34,800 bases of DNA from Chrysochromulina tobinii (Eukaryota; Haptophyta; Prymnesiales; Chrysochromulinaceae): the NCBI GenBank assembly GCA_001275005.1, contig JWZX01002447.1, positions 1-34,800 on the forward strand. Reading direction: 5' to 3'. The notes under the pieces were generated by a model that saw only the letters and a list, made by a program, of their open reading frames with translations, made no database searches and was not told the origin of the DNA. The position numbers and the translations under genes were made by a program. Positions 18,337 through 27,113 of this stretch are shown here, piece after piece; position 1 is the first letter of the stretch, and each line of letters opens with the position of its first letter.

Positions 18337-20544
18337 ATGGAAAGCGGCAGTTCAGAGGTCACCCATCCATCGGGCTCCGCCGCGGCGCCTTCGACACCGA
18401 TGAAGCTAACAACTCAGACCGGGCAAACGGTGTCGGCCGTGACGAAAGCCGTGACGCAGTCGGAAAGCCCCACGCGCCAGGAGCTGCTCCGCCTCATCCA
18501 GCAGGCGGCAGAGACAAGCTTACTGGTGAGCAAAGTTGGGGTGGCGGCAGAGGCGGAGATCGCGGCAGAGGTGGAGGCTGAGGCTGCCTTCGGCGACGAG
18601 TTTTCAGCGGACGAGATATTCCAGCGCGCGGAGACAGCACGCAAGGAGGCGGAGGCGGCGCTGGCCTCGGCGGCCGTGGCAGCAACAGCCGTAACGGCAG
18701 CGGTGGCTGTGGCGGTGGCCAAGGAGGTGGAGGCGGCGCGGGCGCGGGCGGCTTGGGCGCGGGCGGCTGCGGCGGTGGCGGAGGCTCTGAGAGTTGAGCA
18801 AGTGGCAGCTTTGCAGGCTGCCGAGAAGGTGGCAGCGGCGGAGGCGACGGAGGCGGCGGAGGCGGCGGAGGCGGCGGCGGCAGAGATTCACGATGGTTTC
18901 GTGTGTTCCCGGGAGCCACCCCGCCCACTGGCAGAGGCGGCCCTGCACGAAAACGTGGGCGCCAAGAACGAGACTCTCAACGCGAGTGCCTATCGGCTCG
19001 ATCAGCATCCCAAAGTGGCAGCTCCGCAGGAGGTCGAGAAGGCGAAGGCGGCAGAGTGGGCAGCGCCGGTGGCGGATGCGCAGGCGGCTGCAGAGAAGGC
19101 CGACTCGGCGCACGAGAAGGCTGCGGTGGACAAGGAAGCGGCGGAGTGGGTAGCTTCTTCCCTGTACGAGGCTTCCTCCCTCCAAGAGGCTTCCTCCATG
19201 CGCTCGAGCACGGAGGACTACGAGGACGTGGGCGCCGAGGACGAGACGCTCAACGCCGAGGACGAGACGCTCAACGCCAAGGACGAGACGCTCAACGCCA
19301 AGGACTGGTGGGAGAAGGCCTCGCCGGCGATCGAGAGCGCCTTCGACAAGGTAAGGAGCGCGGTCAGCGACGCCTCGCCCATCATCGCGGCCAAGGTGAA
19401 GAGCTTCCTTGGAGATCACTTTGGCATCGATGCCGAGGAAGCCGCTGCGTCAGCTGTGGACAAGGCAGTCACCAAGACGGCGGCAGCTGAGGCGGCTGCA
19501 GCGGAGGATGCCGCTGCCGCTGCTGCTGCGGCGGCGGCGGCGGTGGCGGCAGCAGCGGCCAAGGAGGCTGAGGAGGCGCGGGCGGCAATGGCGCTCGAAG
19601 TGATAGCGGCGGCGATGGCGAAGGCGCTACGAGTTCAGGCAGCTTGGCAGGTGGCCAAGAAGGCGTCAGCGGCGGCAGAGGCTGAGGCGGCGGAGTCGGC
19701 GGTGGACGAGGCGGCTACGACCGATGAGGCGGCTCCCGAGGCGAAGGCCACCGCCATGGCAAACAAGTATGCGACAGCGGCGGCGCAAGAAGCCAGTCCG
19801 AGGAGCATGATGTCGCATCTCGACGGCGTCGTCGACGTGACGAGCCTCTCTTCACATTCACAGCTCGTCGACGTGACGAGCCTCTCGGCTGCCGAATCGC
19901 ACCCACAGCAGCGCGTCAGCGCCCAAGCCAGCGCCTCCCGGGTGCTGCGCGACGCGTGTGCCCTCATGCTCCTCGGGCTCGGTGTCGCACTGCTCTGGAT
20001 GGCGTGTGCCGAGGTCCTCCCACCCGATGGAGCGCTCTCGTGGGCATGGGCGTTGCGCGTGCTTGACGACACGTGGGGCGCCGCCTCGGGCGCTTTCGCC
20101 CACGCGCGCACGCGCATCGGCCAGCTGAGCTGGTCAGATGTGGTCGACGGCGCAGACGCTGCTGCTGTCGCCCTCTCGAGCCTTGCCCAGACACTTGCCA
20201 AGCGGGGCGCTCTCACGTGGGGCGCCACCTCGGGCGCTTTCGCCCACGCGCGCACGCGCATCGGCCAGCTGAGCTGGTCAGATGTGGTCGACGGCGCAGA
20301 CGCTGCTGCTGTCGCCCTCTCGAGCCTTGCCCAGACACTTGCCAAGCGGGGCGCTATCGCGCGCGCGTCATTGCTGATCGCTGGGCGAGCGAGGCTCTGC
20401 GCCCAACTCGATCTGCTCTGCGAAGCGGCCAGACGAGATGCGGCCGAACGGGAGGCCGCCGCAGCCTACTTTCCGCAGCTCGTGGAGTTCGCCTCGAAGG
20501 TATGGACTGAGGCGAGGAGCGGCCTGACGTCGGCCCTTTCTTAG
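18337..20544 (+). CDS. Ala-rich coiled-coil membrane protein with recent internal duplication
   Basis: 735 residues from the ATG at 18337 (the frame opens earlier at TTG). Long Ala/Glu helices make up most of residues 60-480. A 21-nt unit coding EDETLNA is tandem three times (19237-19299), and the string LVDVTSLS occurs twice. A single hydrophobic segment (ALMLLGLGVALLWMACAEVL) lies near residues 546-565. After it a 47-residue block (TWGA-x-SGAFAHARTRIG...LAKRGA) is repeated: nucleotides 20071-20211 and 20215-20355 differ at one base. The block recalls an amphipathic helix. Function is unknown; membrane anchoring of a filamentous domain is inferred. Confidence 0.72.
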   Translation: MESGSSEVTHPSGSAAAPSTPMKLTTQTGQTVSAVTKAVTQSESPTRQELLRLIQQAAETSLLVSKVGVAAEAEIAAEVEAEAAFGDEFSADEIFQRAETARKEAEAALASAAVAATAVTAAVAVAVAKEVEAARARAAWARAAAAVAEALRVEQVAALQAAEKVAAAEATEAAEAAEAAAAEIHDGFVCSREPPRPLAEAALHENVGAKNETLNASAYRLDQHPKVAAPQEVEKAKAAEWAAPVADAQAAAEKADSAHEKAAVDKEAAEWVASSLYEASSLQEASSMRSSTEDYEDVGAEDETLNAEDETLNAKDETLNAKDWWEKASPAIESAFDKVRSAVSDASPIIAAKVKSFLGDHFGIDAEEAAASAVDKAVTKTAAAEAAAAEDAAAAAAAAAAAVAAAAAKEAEEARAAMALEVIAAAMAKALRVQAAWQVAKKASAAAEAEAAESAVDEAATTDEAAPEAKATAMANKYATAAAQEASPRSMMSHLDGVVDVTSLSSHSQLVDVTSLSAAESHPQQRVSAQASASRVLRDACALMLLGLGVALLWMACAEVLPPDGALSWAWALRVLDDTWGAASGAFAHARTRIGQLSWSDVVDGADAAAVALSSLAQTLAKRGALTWGATSGAFAHARTRIGQLSWSDVVDGADAAAVALSSLAQTLAKRGAIARASLLIAGRARLCAQLDLLCEAARRDAAEREAAAAYFPQLVEFASKVWTEARSGLTSALS
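20071..20355 (+). repeat. 141-nt tandem duplication inside a coding sequence
   Basis: Two direct copies, 20071-20211 and 20215-20355, separated by three bases, match at 140 of 141 positions. The offset of 144 nt keeps the frame. The near identity, including third codon positions, indicates a recent event or gene conversion; assembly artefact is less likely because one base differs. Confidence 0.92.
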
Positions 20545-20563
20545 ACTCTCGTGCACACCATAT

Positions 20564-20619
20564 GAGCCCATCTGGGAGACAGCTCTCGACTAAAGGATCC
20601 CCCTGTGCCCAGATGGCTC
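20564..20619 (+). terminator. 3'-end inverted repeat after Ala-rich gene
   Basis: Arms 20564-20576 (GAGCCCATCTGGG) and 20608-20619 (CCCAGATGGCTC) pair over 12 bp with one bulged C and enclose 31 nt. The repeat begins 19 nt after the stop codon. A 3'-end or RNA-stability role is inferred. Confidence 0.45.
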
Positions 20620-21358
20620 TATACCTCGTGCTGACTTCCGTCGCATCATGCTGACGGCACACCAGCTTGTGCGGCAGCATCGTCCCTCGCGCGGGTCACG
20701 GCGCAGGCGCAGCATACCTCACTTCCGTGGTACGCAGTACATGTCGCCGCACCTGATCACCTATGAGTATGATACCTTGATGCGTGTTTGCTTTGTTTTG
20801 TCTTTATGAGTAATGAGGTGTCAGTGTTTTCTGCGTTTACAACAGCAGTAACGGGGGCATGAACGGGGGATGAACGGGGGTCGGGGGTGGATTGGTGAAG
20901 CATGTGCATGAGCATGTCGTGTGGTGAAGGTTGAACATGAGGTTGAAGCTCAACCTCAAGACCAGAACACGTGGCGATAGCCCGGCCGATAATACAAAAT
21001 CACAAAATACCCCACGTGCCACGAGCAGACCGTCATGCAGACCGTACGATAAGACGACGGAAGCGTGTGCTGCGCACCCGGCAGTGAAACCCAGCGCCCG
21101 AATGTTTCTCCTTGGTGTTTGCATATACACGTTGTAAGTCACTTGTACCGCTCGACCGGTCCGTGTCCGAGAGACCGCTATCCGTTGGGGTCCCGGGCCC
21201 AGGGCCTCCGTCGCGCCGGGAGATGCTCGCCTCAGTCCGGCCATCGCATCGGCCATCGCCGTACTATTCTATCGTCTCCTCGCGTCACACGCACAGCCGC
21301 TCTCTCACACATAAGATCGAGCGAGCGCCGTCGAGGGCACTGCTCACAAAGCTTTGGT

Positions 21359-21380
21359 AGGGCGCTGTGGCGAGCGCCCT
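21359..21380 (-). terminator. 3'-end stem-loop after acidic-tail gene
   Basis: AGGGCGCT and AGCGCCCT form a perfect 8-bp stem around a 6-nt loop. On the minus strand it starts 17 nt past the stop codon at 21398. Confidence 0.45.
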
Positions 21381-21397
21381 CGAGCTGCAGGGCTCAG

Positions 21398-21542
21398 TCA
21401 GTCCAGCTCCACGCCACTCGCCAGTGCTGCCGCTGCCGCCACTAGGCTCGCTGGCTCGGCTTTCGCACCCTCCTCCTCAGCGCCGTCCTCGTCCTCGTCG
21501 TCCTCGTCGGCCTCGTCCTCGCGCACGTCCTCGTCCTCGTCC

Positions 21543-21593
<51 letters not shown>

Positions 21594-22785
21594 TCCTCGT
21601 CGTCCTCGTCGTCCTCGTCCTCCTCATCGTCGAGTGCGCTGCCAACCTCGTCGTCGAGACCGCTCCCCGCCGCACCCTGTCCGACGTACATATGCGTGGC
21701 CACCGCACCCAGCAGGGACTCATAGAGCTCATGCGCATGCGCGCCACGCGGGGGCGCGAACGAGTGATAGCTGCCAGGGCCGTAGGAAGCGGGGCGCGCG
21801 CGCCGTGCCGCTAGCTCCACCTCCGCCTCGGCCGCCGCCTTCATGGCGGCGATCCGGTGAGGCGGCAGGCGCATCCCCTTGCCCCACCAGTCCCACGAGC
21901 ATTTGTTCATGATGAAGAAAACAATGTCGTCTTGCAGCGAGTACATGAGAGACTCGGGCCGGCGAGACGCCATAATCATAGTCTTCACCGCGTCCTGGAA
22001 CCCGATTGGAAAGTTCAAGTGCTCCTCGGGACTCCACACTGCCGCACGCGCGCAGCGCGGCGCGGCGGGCAAGGGTCACGGACGGTGAGTCAGCAGACGG
22101 TCAGCAGGAGATCGGATGCGAGGGCCGCTCTGGCAGGGGCGGCGCGCGCGGGCGGCGGCGTACTCTTCCAACGCACACCATACTGGAGCTTGCCCACGAA
22201 CTCGCGGTTTGTGCGCCACGGGCGCCCCCAGAAGCCGCGCGAGCCAAAGGGGCGGTTGGAGAGGTGGGCGACGCCGGGCAGCACCTTGAGCACGTGGTCC
22301 TGGTACGTCACCTGTCCCTTTCCGTTGTCGTATACGAGACCCTCGTCGCCGGGCAGCCCCGAGTGCACGTACAGGCCGCACGACTGACCCGGCGCGAGCT
22401 TGATGGACTCGTGCAGCTTGAGCTCCGTGTATTGAGCGGGTTGGCCGCGGCGCAGGCGTGGTGTCGGCTCGTGCTGCCCCGCGTAGATCTTCTTCCACTC
22501 GCTCTCCTCCTCTTGCTTGTGCTCCCAAGTGTCGGACGTCACCCAAACCGTCATGGGACCCAGGTCGCCTCGTACATGGACCGACTGGATTTCGAGGTAC
22601 CTGCACGGAAGGTCGGTCTCGCACTCGACCTTGAACATGATCCCGCAGAACGTGTGATCCTCATGGTCGCGGGTGTCCACGGTGAACGACTCGTGGGCGA
22701 GCTCTTTCTCGACGGCGTCCAGCTGGAAAACGCCGTCCTTTTGCATGCTGCTCGTGCTCGCAAACTTCCGGGTCGCCGAGCTCAT
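21398..22785 (-). CDS. Two-exon protein of unknown function with long Asp/Glu tail
   Basis: Spliced as complement(join(21398..22038,22164..22785)), 420 residues from the ATG at 22785. The first exon reads like a compact beta-rich domain (FTVDTRDHEDHTFCGIMFKVEC, YLEIQSVHVRGDLGPMTVWVT, LAPGQSCGLYVHSG, VTYQDHVLKVLPGVAHLSNRPFG). The second begins WSPEEHLNFPIGFQDAVKTMIMASR and adds a Trp-rich helix (MNKCSWDWWGKGM). The final third is a run of about 50 mostly Asp/Glu residues followed by an Ala-rich end. I do not recognise the family. The strong hydrophobic/aromatic pattern suggests a conserved fold rather than a chance frame. Acidic tails of this kind occur in chaperone-like and chromatin proteins, but that is only analogy. 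Confidence 0.7.
21484..21632 (-). repeat. GAC/GAG-GAT triplet-rich tract coding the acidic tail
   Basis: On the plus strand the tract is built from TCG and TCC triplets with hexamer periodicity (TCGTCC). On the coding minus strand it gives Asp/Glu runs broken by a few residues (VREDEA). Confidence 0.9.
22039..22163 (-). other. GT-AG intron (125 nt) in acidic-tail gene
   Basis: Donor AAGA|GTACGC and acceptor GCGGCAG|TGTGG (minus strand) join VRWK to MWSPEEH, forming an ATG across the junction. CTGAC near 22093 fits a branch point. An alternative donor five codons earlier (G|GTGTGC, intron from 22178) is also in frame and would drop those residues. Unlike the other introns, no long repeat flanks this one. 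Confidence 0.7.
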
Positions 22786-23273
22786 CGCCGAGCTGGCTGT
22801 AGGGGGTTCAACCTTCCCTGCGATGGCGGGCCGCCCTGAATCTCGTTTTGACGAGTTTCGTTCAGCCAGAAGTTGTGACCGAATCTCCCGACGCCGGAAT
22901 GCACCGGGCGCGCCGGCTGCGCCATTCGCGCAGCGGATTATTCAGCGCCCCGTTCTGAATCCTCCAGGACATTAACCTCCGCCATGGCAGCATGTAGGCA
23001 AGCGACACCGACAGGGTCAGGGAATACATATTGACACCCTGCGCGCTGGGAGAGACCAACCTCACTAGCATATTTGAGATGAGATTATGGCGCTGAGGGC
23101 GCGGGGCGGACCGCGCTTGACCGCGACGAAATTGAATGTCCGCGGTGATGTCTTGCCTGGGAGAGATCGAGTGACGATCGAGTGAGGTTTTCTCCAAACG
23201 GGTACCGTACCCGTCCAAACGGCACCCGAGACGGCCGGCTCAGTGCGCGCTGACGGAGGCTCCAAACGCGACG
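22786..23273. promoter_or_regulatory. Divergent promoter region with palindrome, TCCAAACG triplet and dispersed repeat
   Basis: 488 bp between divergent starts. Copy B of the 43-nt repeat is at 23036-23078. Nearer the plus gene, a 17-nt palindrome (ACGGGTAC C GTACCCGT, 23198-23214) is flanked by TCCAAACG at 23193-23200 and 23214-23221, with a third copy at 23261-23268 just before the ATG. These look like regulatory sites; function is inferred. Confidence 0.55.
23036..23078 (+). repeat. 43-nt dispersed repeat, copy B
   Basis: Matches 37 of 43 bases of the block at 4738-4780 in the same orientation and at a similar distance (195 bp) from a coiled-coil gene start. Confidence 0.75.
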
Positions 23274-25187
23274 ATGACGGAGGCTCTCAGTGCGCGCACG
23301 CGCGAGCTGCTCGATTCGGTGATGGCGGGCGAAACCATCTTCTCGGGAAGCTCTTCTTTTGCCTGCGCGACCGCGCGCAAGGCGCAGCCGCATCCCGACA
23401 GCGCCCGACGGCTTGTAATGGCCGCCAAGGCCGACGACGATTCGGAGCGCCTGCTCACGCCGCGGCTCATGAGCCTGCTCGAGCCTGCGGCGCCGCAGGC
23501 CGCGGAAGTGGGCGCGGTGCACGCGAGCCTCGAGTCGCTACAGTCGACGCTCGGCGCTGCGTACATGCTGCTCGCTGCCGAGTGCAAGGCGGAGACGCTG
23601 GAGGCGCAGGTGTCGCTGGCGCGTGCGCGGCTCGCGGAGCACGTCACGGCCGAGGACGGCCTGCGCGAGGCATACGAGTCGTGCGTGAGCGACTTCGCCT
23701 CGCTGCGCCAGGTGGTCGACAGCGCTCGCGCGCAGGCGGGAACCCTCGCCAGCGCGCTGGCGCAGGCGGGTACGCTCGCCTCGCTCCCTGCTGAGGCACG
23801 CACGGCGTGCCAGGCACTGCTCGGCGTGCTCGGATCGGAGTCACGGCTCGTGAGCGAGGGCGCGGGCGGCGGCGTCCGGTTGGCACGGGAGGCGCCCGAG
23901 GGCGAGGAGGACGAGGAGGGCGAGGACGACGAGGAAGAGGAGGACGAGGAGGACGAATTGGCCGAGGATGGCGAGGAGGCGCACACGCGCCGCACGGGCT
24001 CGAAATTGGCACACGCGCAGCGCTCGCGGCTTCGTGCCCAGCTGCGCGACGCGGAAGAGCACCAGCGTGCCTTTGCGGCGCATCTCCACTCTCGCGAGGC
24101 GCAGCTCGCGCTCGCCAGATCAGAGCTCGCGGCCTTTGATGGCGAGCGGGAGCGATACGCGGACATCGTGTCGGAGGCGGAGAAGAAGATTGCTCGGGCG
24201 GCGGGCGCACCGGGGGAGCGCACGGCGCGGGGCGTAGAGGAGCGCGCCGAGGCAGCGGGCCGGGCGGCGGCGGAGGCCGAGGCGCGGCTCGAGGCGAGGC
24301 TGGCCGAGGGCGTGCGATTGACGGCTGAGTGGATCGCCGCCGACCGTCGCGCACACGCGTCGACCAAGGAAGGACCGGGCAAGGAAGGGATCGCGGCCGC
24401 CGCGCTTGGCAAGTCTCCCGGCGGCAAGGAAGTGCTGCGAGAGGCCGGCAACACCACGCCGGCGGGGCACGGGGCACCCAAGTCGCCGGGTCGGGCGATG
24501 CACGCGGAGACGCCCGCTGCTGCGACGCGCCGGGAGCGCAAGGAGCGTCGCATGCGACGGCACGCAAGCGCCGACGAGCTGCGTCGCTCGCTGCGGCATG
24601 CTTGCACCGAGGTGGCGGCATTGCGCCTTCGGCGTGAGGAACTGAGTGCTATGCTTGCAACGCTGCGTGACATGCTTCGTTCGATGGAGCTTGAGCGTGC
24701 GGCGCGCATCCAGCTACACGAGACCCTCGCGCGCGACTTTACGCTTCAGAAGGCCGCCCTGCGCCGGTGCGTGCGCGAGCAGGATATTGTGTGCGAGGTG
24801 GCTCTCCATAAGCTCGAGCTGCTCGGCGGTGCTGAGCTCGCGGCAGCGCTCACGGCCCACCTGCACTCGCTGCGGGCGAGCGCTCACCAGGTCTTCGAAG
24901 GCGAGGGGAGCCTCCCTGACGAGGGCATTCCCAAGCGCCCCGCCGGCGCGCGCGTGCCTGAGGCGCTCGCCGCCGCCGTCTTGTCGGTCCAAAGGTTCCT
25001 CTTGGGCCACGTGCCGCGCCGCGCCGAACCGCCCACACCAGCGCGCGCGCCGCCGCCCATGTCGACGCCCTTTGGTGGGCCGCCTCTGGCGGACGTGGAG
25101 CGGCTGGGGGGGCTCGCCCAGTCGGTGCTCGAGCACATCCACACACGCCTCTCGGTCGCTGCGGCAAAGGCGGAGGCGCACCATTGA
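23274..25187 (+). CDS. Coiled-coil protein with central acidic run
   Basis: 637 residues from a real ATG at 23274. Helical segments at about 75-190, 245-360 and 425-540 carry Ala/Leu/Glu/Arg heptads (for example ELRRSLRHACTEVAALRLRREEL). A pure Asp/Glu block (GEEDEEGEDDEEEEDEEDE) sits near residue 205-225, and a Pro-rich linker lies near 585. There is no membrane segment or catalytic motif. The length and three helical blocks suggest a centrosomal, flagellar or tethering protein, but the family is not recognised. It needs no intron. Confidence 0.72.
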   Translation: MTEALSARTRELLDSVMAGETIFSGSSSFACATARKAQPHPDSARRLVMAAKADDDSERLLTPRLMSLLEPAAPQAAEVGAVHASLESLQSTLGAAYMLLAAECKAETLEAQVSLARARLAEHVTAEDGLREAYESCVSDFASLRQVVDSARAQAGTLASALAQAGTLASLPAEARTACQALLGVLGSESRLVSEGAGGGVRLAREAPEGEEDEEGEDDEEEEDEEDELAEDGEEAHTRRTGSKLAHAQRSRLRAQLRDAEEHQRAFAAHLHSREAQLALARSELAAFDGERERYADIVSEAEKKIARAAGAPGERTARGVEERAEAAGRAAAEAEARLEARLAEGVRLTAEWIAADRRAHASTKEGPGKEGIAAAALGKSPGGKEVLREAGNTTPAGHGAPKSPGRAMHAETPAAATRRERKERRMRRHASADELRRSLRHACTEVAALRLRREELSAMLATLRDMLRSMELERAARIQLHETLARDFTLQKAALRRCVREQDIVCEVALHKLELLGGAELAAALTAHLHSLRASAHQVFEGEGSLPDEGIPKRPAGARVPEALAAAVLSVQRFLLGHVPRRAEPPTPARAPPPMSTPFGGPPLADVERLGGLAQSVLEHIHTRLSVAAAKAEAHH

Positions 25188-25571
25188 GAGGCGGTCTGAG
25201 TGCTGCCACGCGCCATGCACGACGCTGCACGGCCATCGTTCCGCGGGTTGCGACGAGTATCGAGTATGACGCGCTCAGGCCTCAGCGCTACTGCGCGATC
25301 GGATGAGGACGCTACTCCCTACTGTATGAGGACGCGCATGAGGACGCTACTCCCTACTGTATGAGGACGCGCGGCGGCGCATTCGTTTCACGTTTGGGTC
25401 TTCTTATTTGCGTGTTGCACACGCACTGCGAGAGGCCACACAGCTGTGAGCGTGACCAGTCAGACACACCGTAACACGTAACACCCGTCGCGTTCGGATA
25501 GAGCCTAGCGGAGGCGCTCGCCGCGCACGATCTGAGCCGCTCTAACGGTCTGCACGATGTGACGATGCCCA
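25188..25571. other. Convergent intergenic region with a 35-nt perfect tandem repeat
   Basis: 384 bp between the stops of the coiled-coil gene (+) and the SnoaL-like gene (-). It contains a two-copy 35-nt repeat (25303-25337, 25338-25372). No gene is seen. Confidence 0.5.
25303..25372 (+). repeat. 35-nt tandem repeat, two perfect copies
   Basis: The unit begins ATGAGGACGCTACTCCC and ends GAGGACGCGC. Each unit also has ATGAGGACGC twice within it, so the block is a nested repeat. Confidence 0.95.
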
Positions 25572-26054
25572 TCACGCAGGATGGATATGCCGAATGACAC
25601 GACGCCGGAAACGCCACTCGCCATCTTGCTGACGCTGCAGCACATCCGCGTGAGTACCGTACGCCGTGATTGCATCATTTTGAAACGCTGTCCAATAGCT
25701 GTGATTCACGACAGTGTCACCGTGGTCCTGCAGGATCACATTTGACTCCAAGTGCAGCGTCGGTGTCGTCCAGCGCTTATGCATGTGAACACACCATGCG
25801 TCGATGTCCTCTCTTGTCTGAAGGATGAGTCCTGCCTTGGGGATGTGCATCGATATTGTGACGCCCGCTTCTTGGCCTGGTTCCATGAAAAGCTGCCCAA
25901 GCGAGGTTTCCGTATCAACGCCGTCGAGAATGTGGAAAAAGCGATGAAGCAAGTTGTGCACGCCTTGAGCATGCGTGCTAAAGGACGCAGCGCACGTTGT
26001 ACGCGTGAGGCCTGGGCGGCGACGCAGCGAAGCGGAAGCAAGGGATGTGGACAT
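25572..26054 (-). CDS. SnoaL/NTF2-like domain protein, possibly organelle-targeted
   Basis: 160 residues from the ATG at 26054. The N-terminus (MSTSLASASLRRRPGLTRTT) is Ser/Arg-rich without acidic residues and could be a mitochondrial presequence. The rest fits the NTF2-like cone fold: an N-terminal helix (HNLLHRFFHILDGVD), a helix with WCVHMHKRWTTPTLHLESNVIL, then paired strands (DTVVNHSYWTAF, AITAYGTHADVLQRQQDGEWRFRRRVIRHIH). The closing GEWRFRRRVI motif is typical of SnoaL-like proteins. Such proteins are enzymes of polyketide or aromatic metabolism or simple ligand binders; the substrate is unknown here. The candidate mobile element begins 94 bp upstream of its start. Confidence 0.75.
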   Translation of the reverse strand: MSTSLASASLRRRPGLTRTTCAASFSTHAQGVHNLLHRFFHILDGVDTETSLGQLFMEPGQEAGVTISMHIPKAGLILQTREDIDAWCVHMHKRWTTPTLHLESNVILQDHGDTVVNHSYWTAFQNDAITAYGTHADVLQRQQDGEWRFRRRVIRHIHPA

Positions 26055-27113
26055 AAGTTTCGAAGGGAAGTTTCAGTGTTAATACACACAACACGTAAGC
26101 AACACAGCCGTGAAGACAAAAACAAAACAAAAAGGCCAGGCCTCAACTGAGACACATGCAGACGGAGAGCTGAGAAACAGCCATATAGAGAGAAAGTGCG
26201 GCGAGACCCAAATATGCACTCAGGAGGGAGCGCGCCCGCCAACGTGGGCGGTGAACCCCCAAATGGGCGAGCCAAGGGGCAACGAGTATGTACGTCGCCG
26301 CCCCCTGAAGAGACGCAGCGTCCGTCCGTCCTTGCGCATGTCAACGACCTGGCATACAGCCGGTTCGAGACAGGGACCCACTCACGCTCTCCCCTCCAAG
26401 GGGCAATCACCCGAGGAGCTCCGCATGTGCCCCCAAAGATAACAGAGAAGGCCGCCAGACAGCCAACCACAAAAACAAGAGAAAAGGGGACACTCAGAAC
26501 GCAGAGCCCCGATGTCTGCCGCCTTACGGCCGGCCAGACAGAAAAAATGAGCGCTCATGACGCAGAGCCTCGTTGTCTCGGTCTCAAACCACGCCTCTGC
26601 GGGTGGAAAAAAAAGGGAGCCGAGACGCGTTGTGCAGGTCGTGGGGCCCCAAAAACCTTCGGCGGCAGAGCGAGATCGATACGGGATCGCTTGCCTTGAC
26701 GGCCCAAGTGAGATCAGGGCGGGATCACTCGGAACGTGAGCACGTAGATCACCGGATGGATCCAAGCACCCTGAAAAAGGATCTGGCGTGCTCTTCATGT
26801 CCATGCCCAGTCGACGTCGCCCACTGCCGTGCCTTGGGTAAAAAAGGGAGGCCCTAGCTGCGGCAACAGAGGGCAAGATGGTCAGGTGTATAGCACGGGG
26901 CCCCTCCAGGAGGCAAGCCCCTCATGCATCCTTCGCAAAAAGTCGCCTGGTGCCTGCCCAACCCCCCGGGCCAGGTGTTCGCGTTCAAAGTGATCCGCAC
27001 CTGAGTCGGCAGGCTGGTAAGGGCGCGGACCGACCAGCCTGATCAACAGTAAAGGGGGTAATCAGGTAGTTCATCATAAATCGCTATCACTCACTTAGAC
27101 AGGGGGATGAGGC
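26055..27113. other. 3' flank of the retroelement-like frame; no gene
   Basis: 1,059 bp with lower GC, A-rich runs on the plus strand and no credible frame. It contains one copy of the element-flanking repeat (26148-26180) and an imperfect ~62-bp tandem duplication in which ACGCAGAGCC-Y-CG-W-TGTCT occurs at 26499-26517 and 26560-26578. It is most simply the 3' untranslated part of the minus-strand element. GGTTCGAGAC near 26362 resembles a tRNA T-loop, but no cloverleaf can be built around it. Confidence 0.45.

Larger units (their letters stand above)
20545..21397. other. Convergent intergenic region with two inverted repeats
   Basis: 853 bp between the stops of the Ala-rich gene (+) and the acidic-tail gene (-). 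Both ends carry an inverted repeat about 20 nt after the stop codon (20564-20619 and 21359-21380). A 139-codon minus frame (20837-21256) has an ATG but no domain and a skewed composition; I do not call it. Confidence 0.5.

Noticed and set aside
20837-21256. 139-codon minus frame in a convergent spacer
   Set aside because: Has an ATG but odd composition, no domain and a proline/leucine run at the end; likely chance.
21354-21725. Plus-strand poly-serine frame
   Set aside because: Produced by the TCG/TCC tract that codes Asp/Glu on the minus strand.
22006-22839. 277-codon plus-strand frame
   Set aside because: Antisense to the two-exon acidic-tail gene, lacks motifs and crosses its intron.
23240-24709. 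489-codon minus-strand frame
   Set aside because: Serine-rich antisense shadow of the coiled-coil gene, caused by GC-rich third positions.
26340-26400. tRNA-like B-box string GGTTCGAGAC
   Set aside because: No acceptor, D or anticodon stems could be placed around it.
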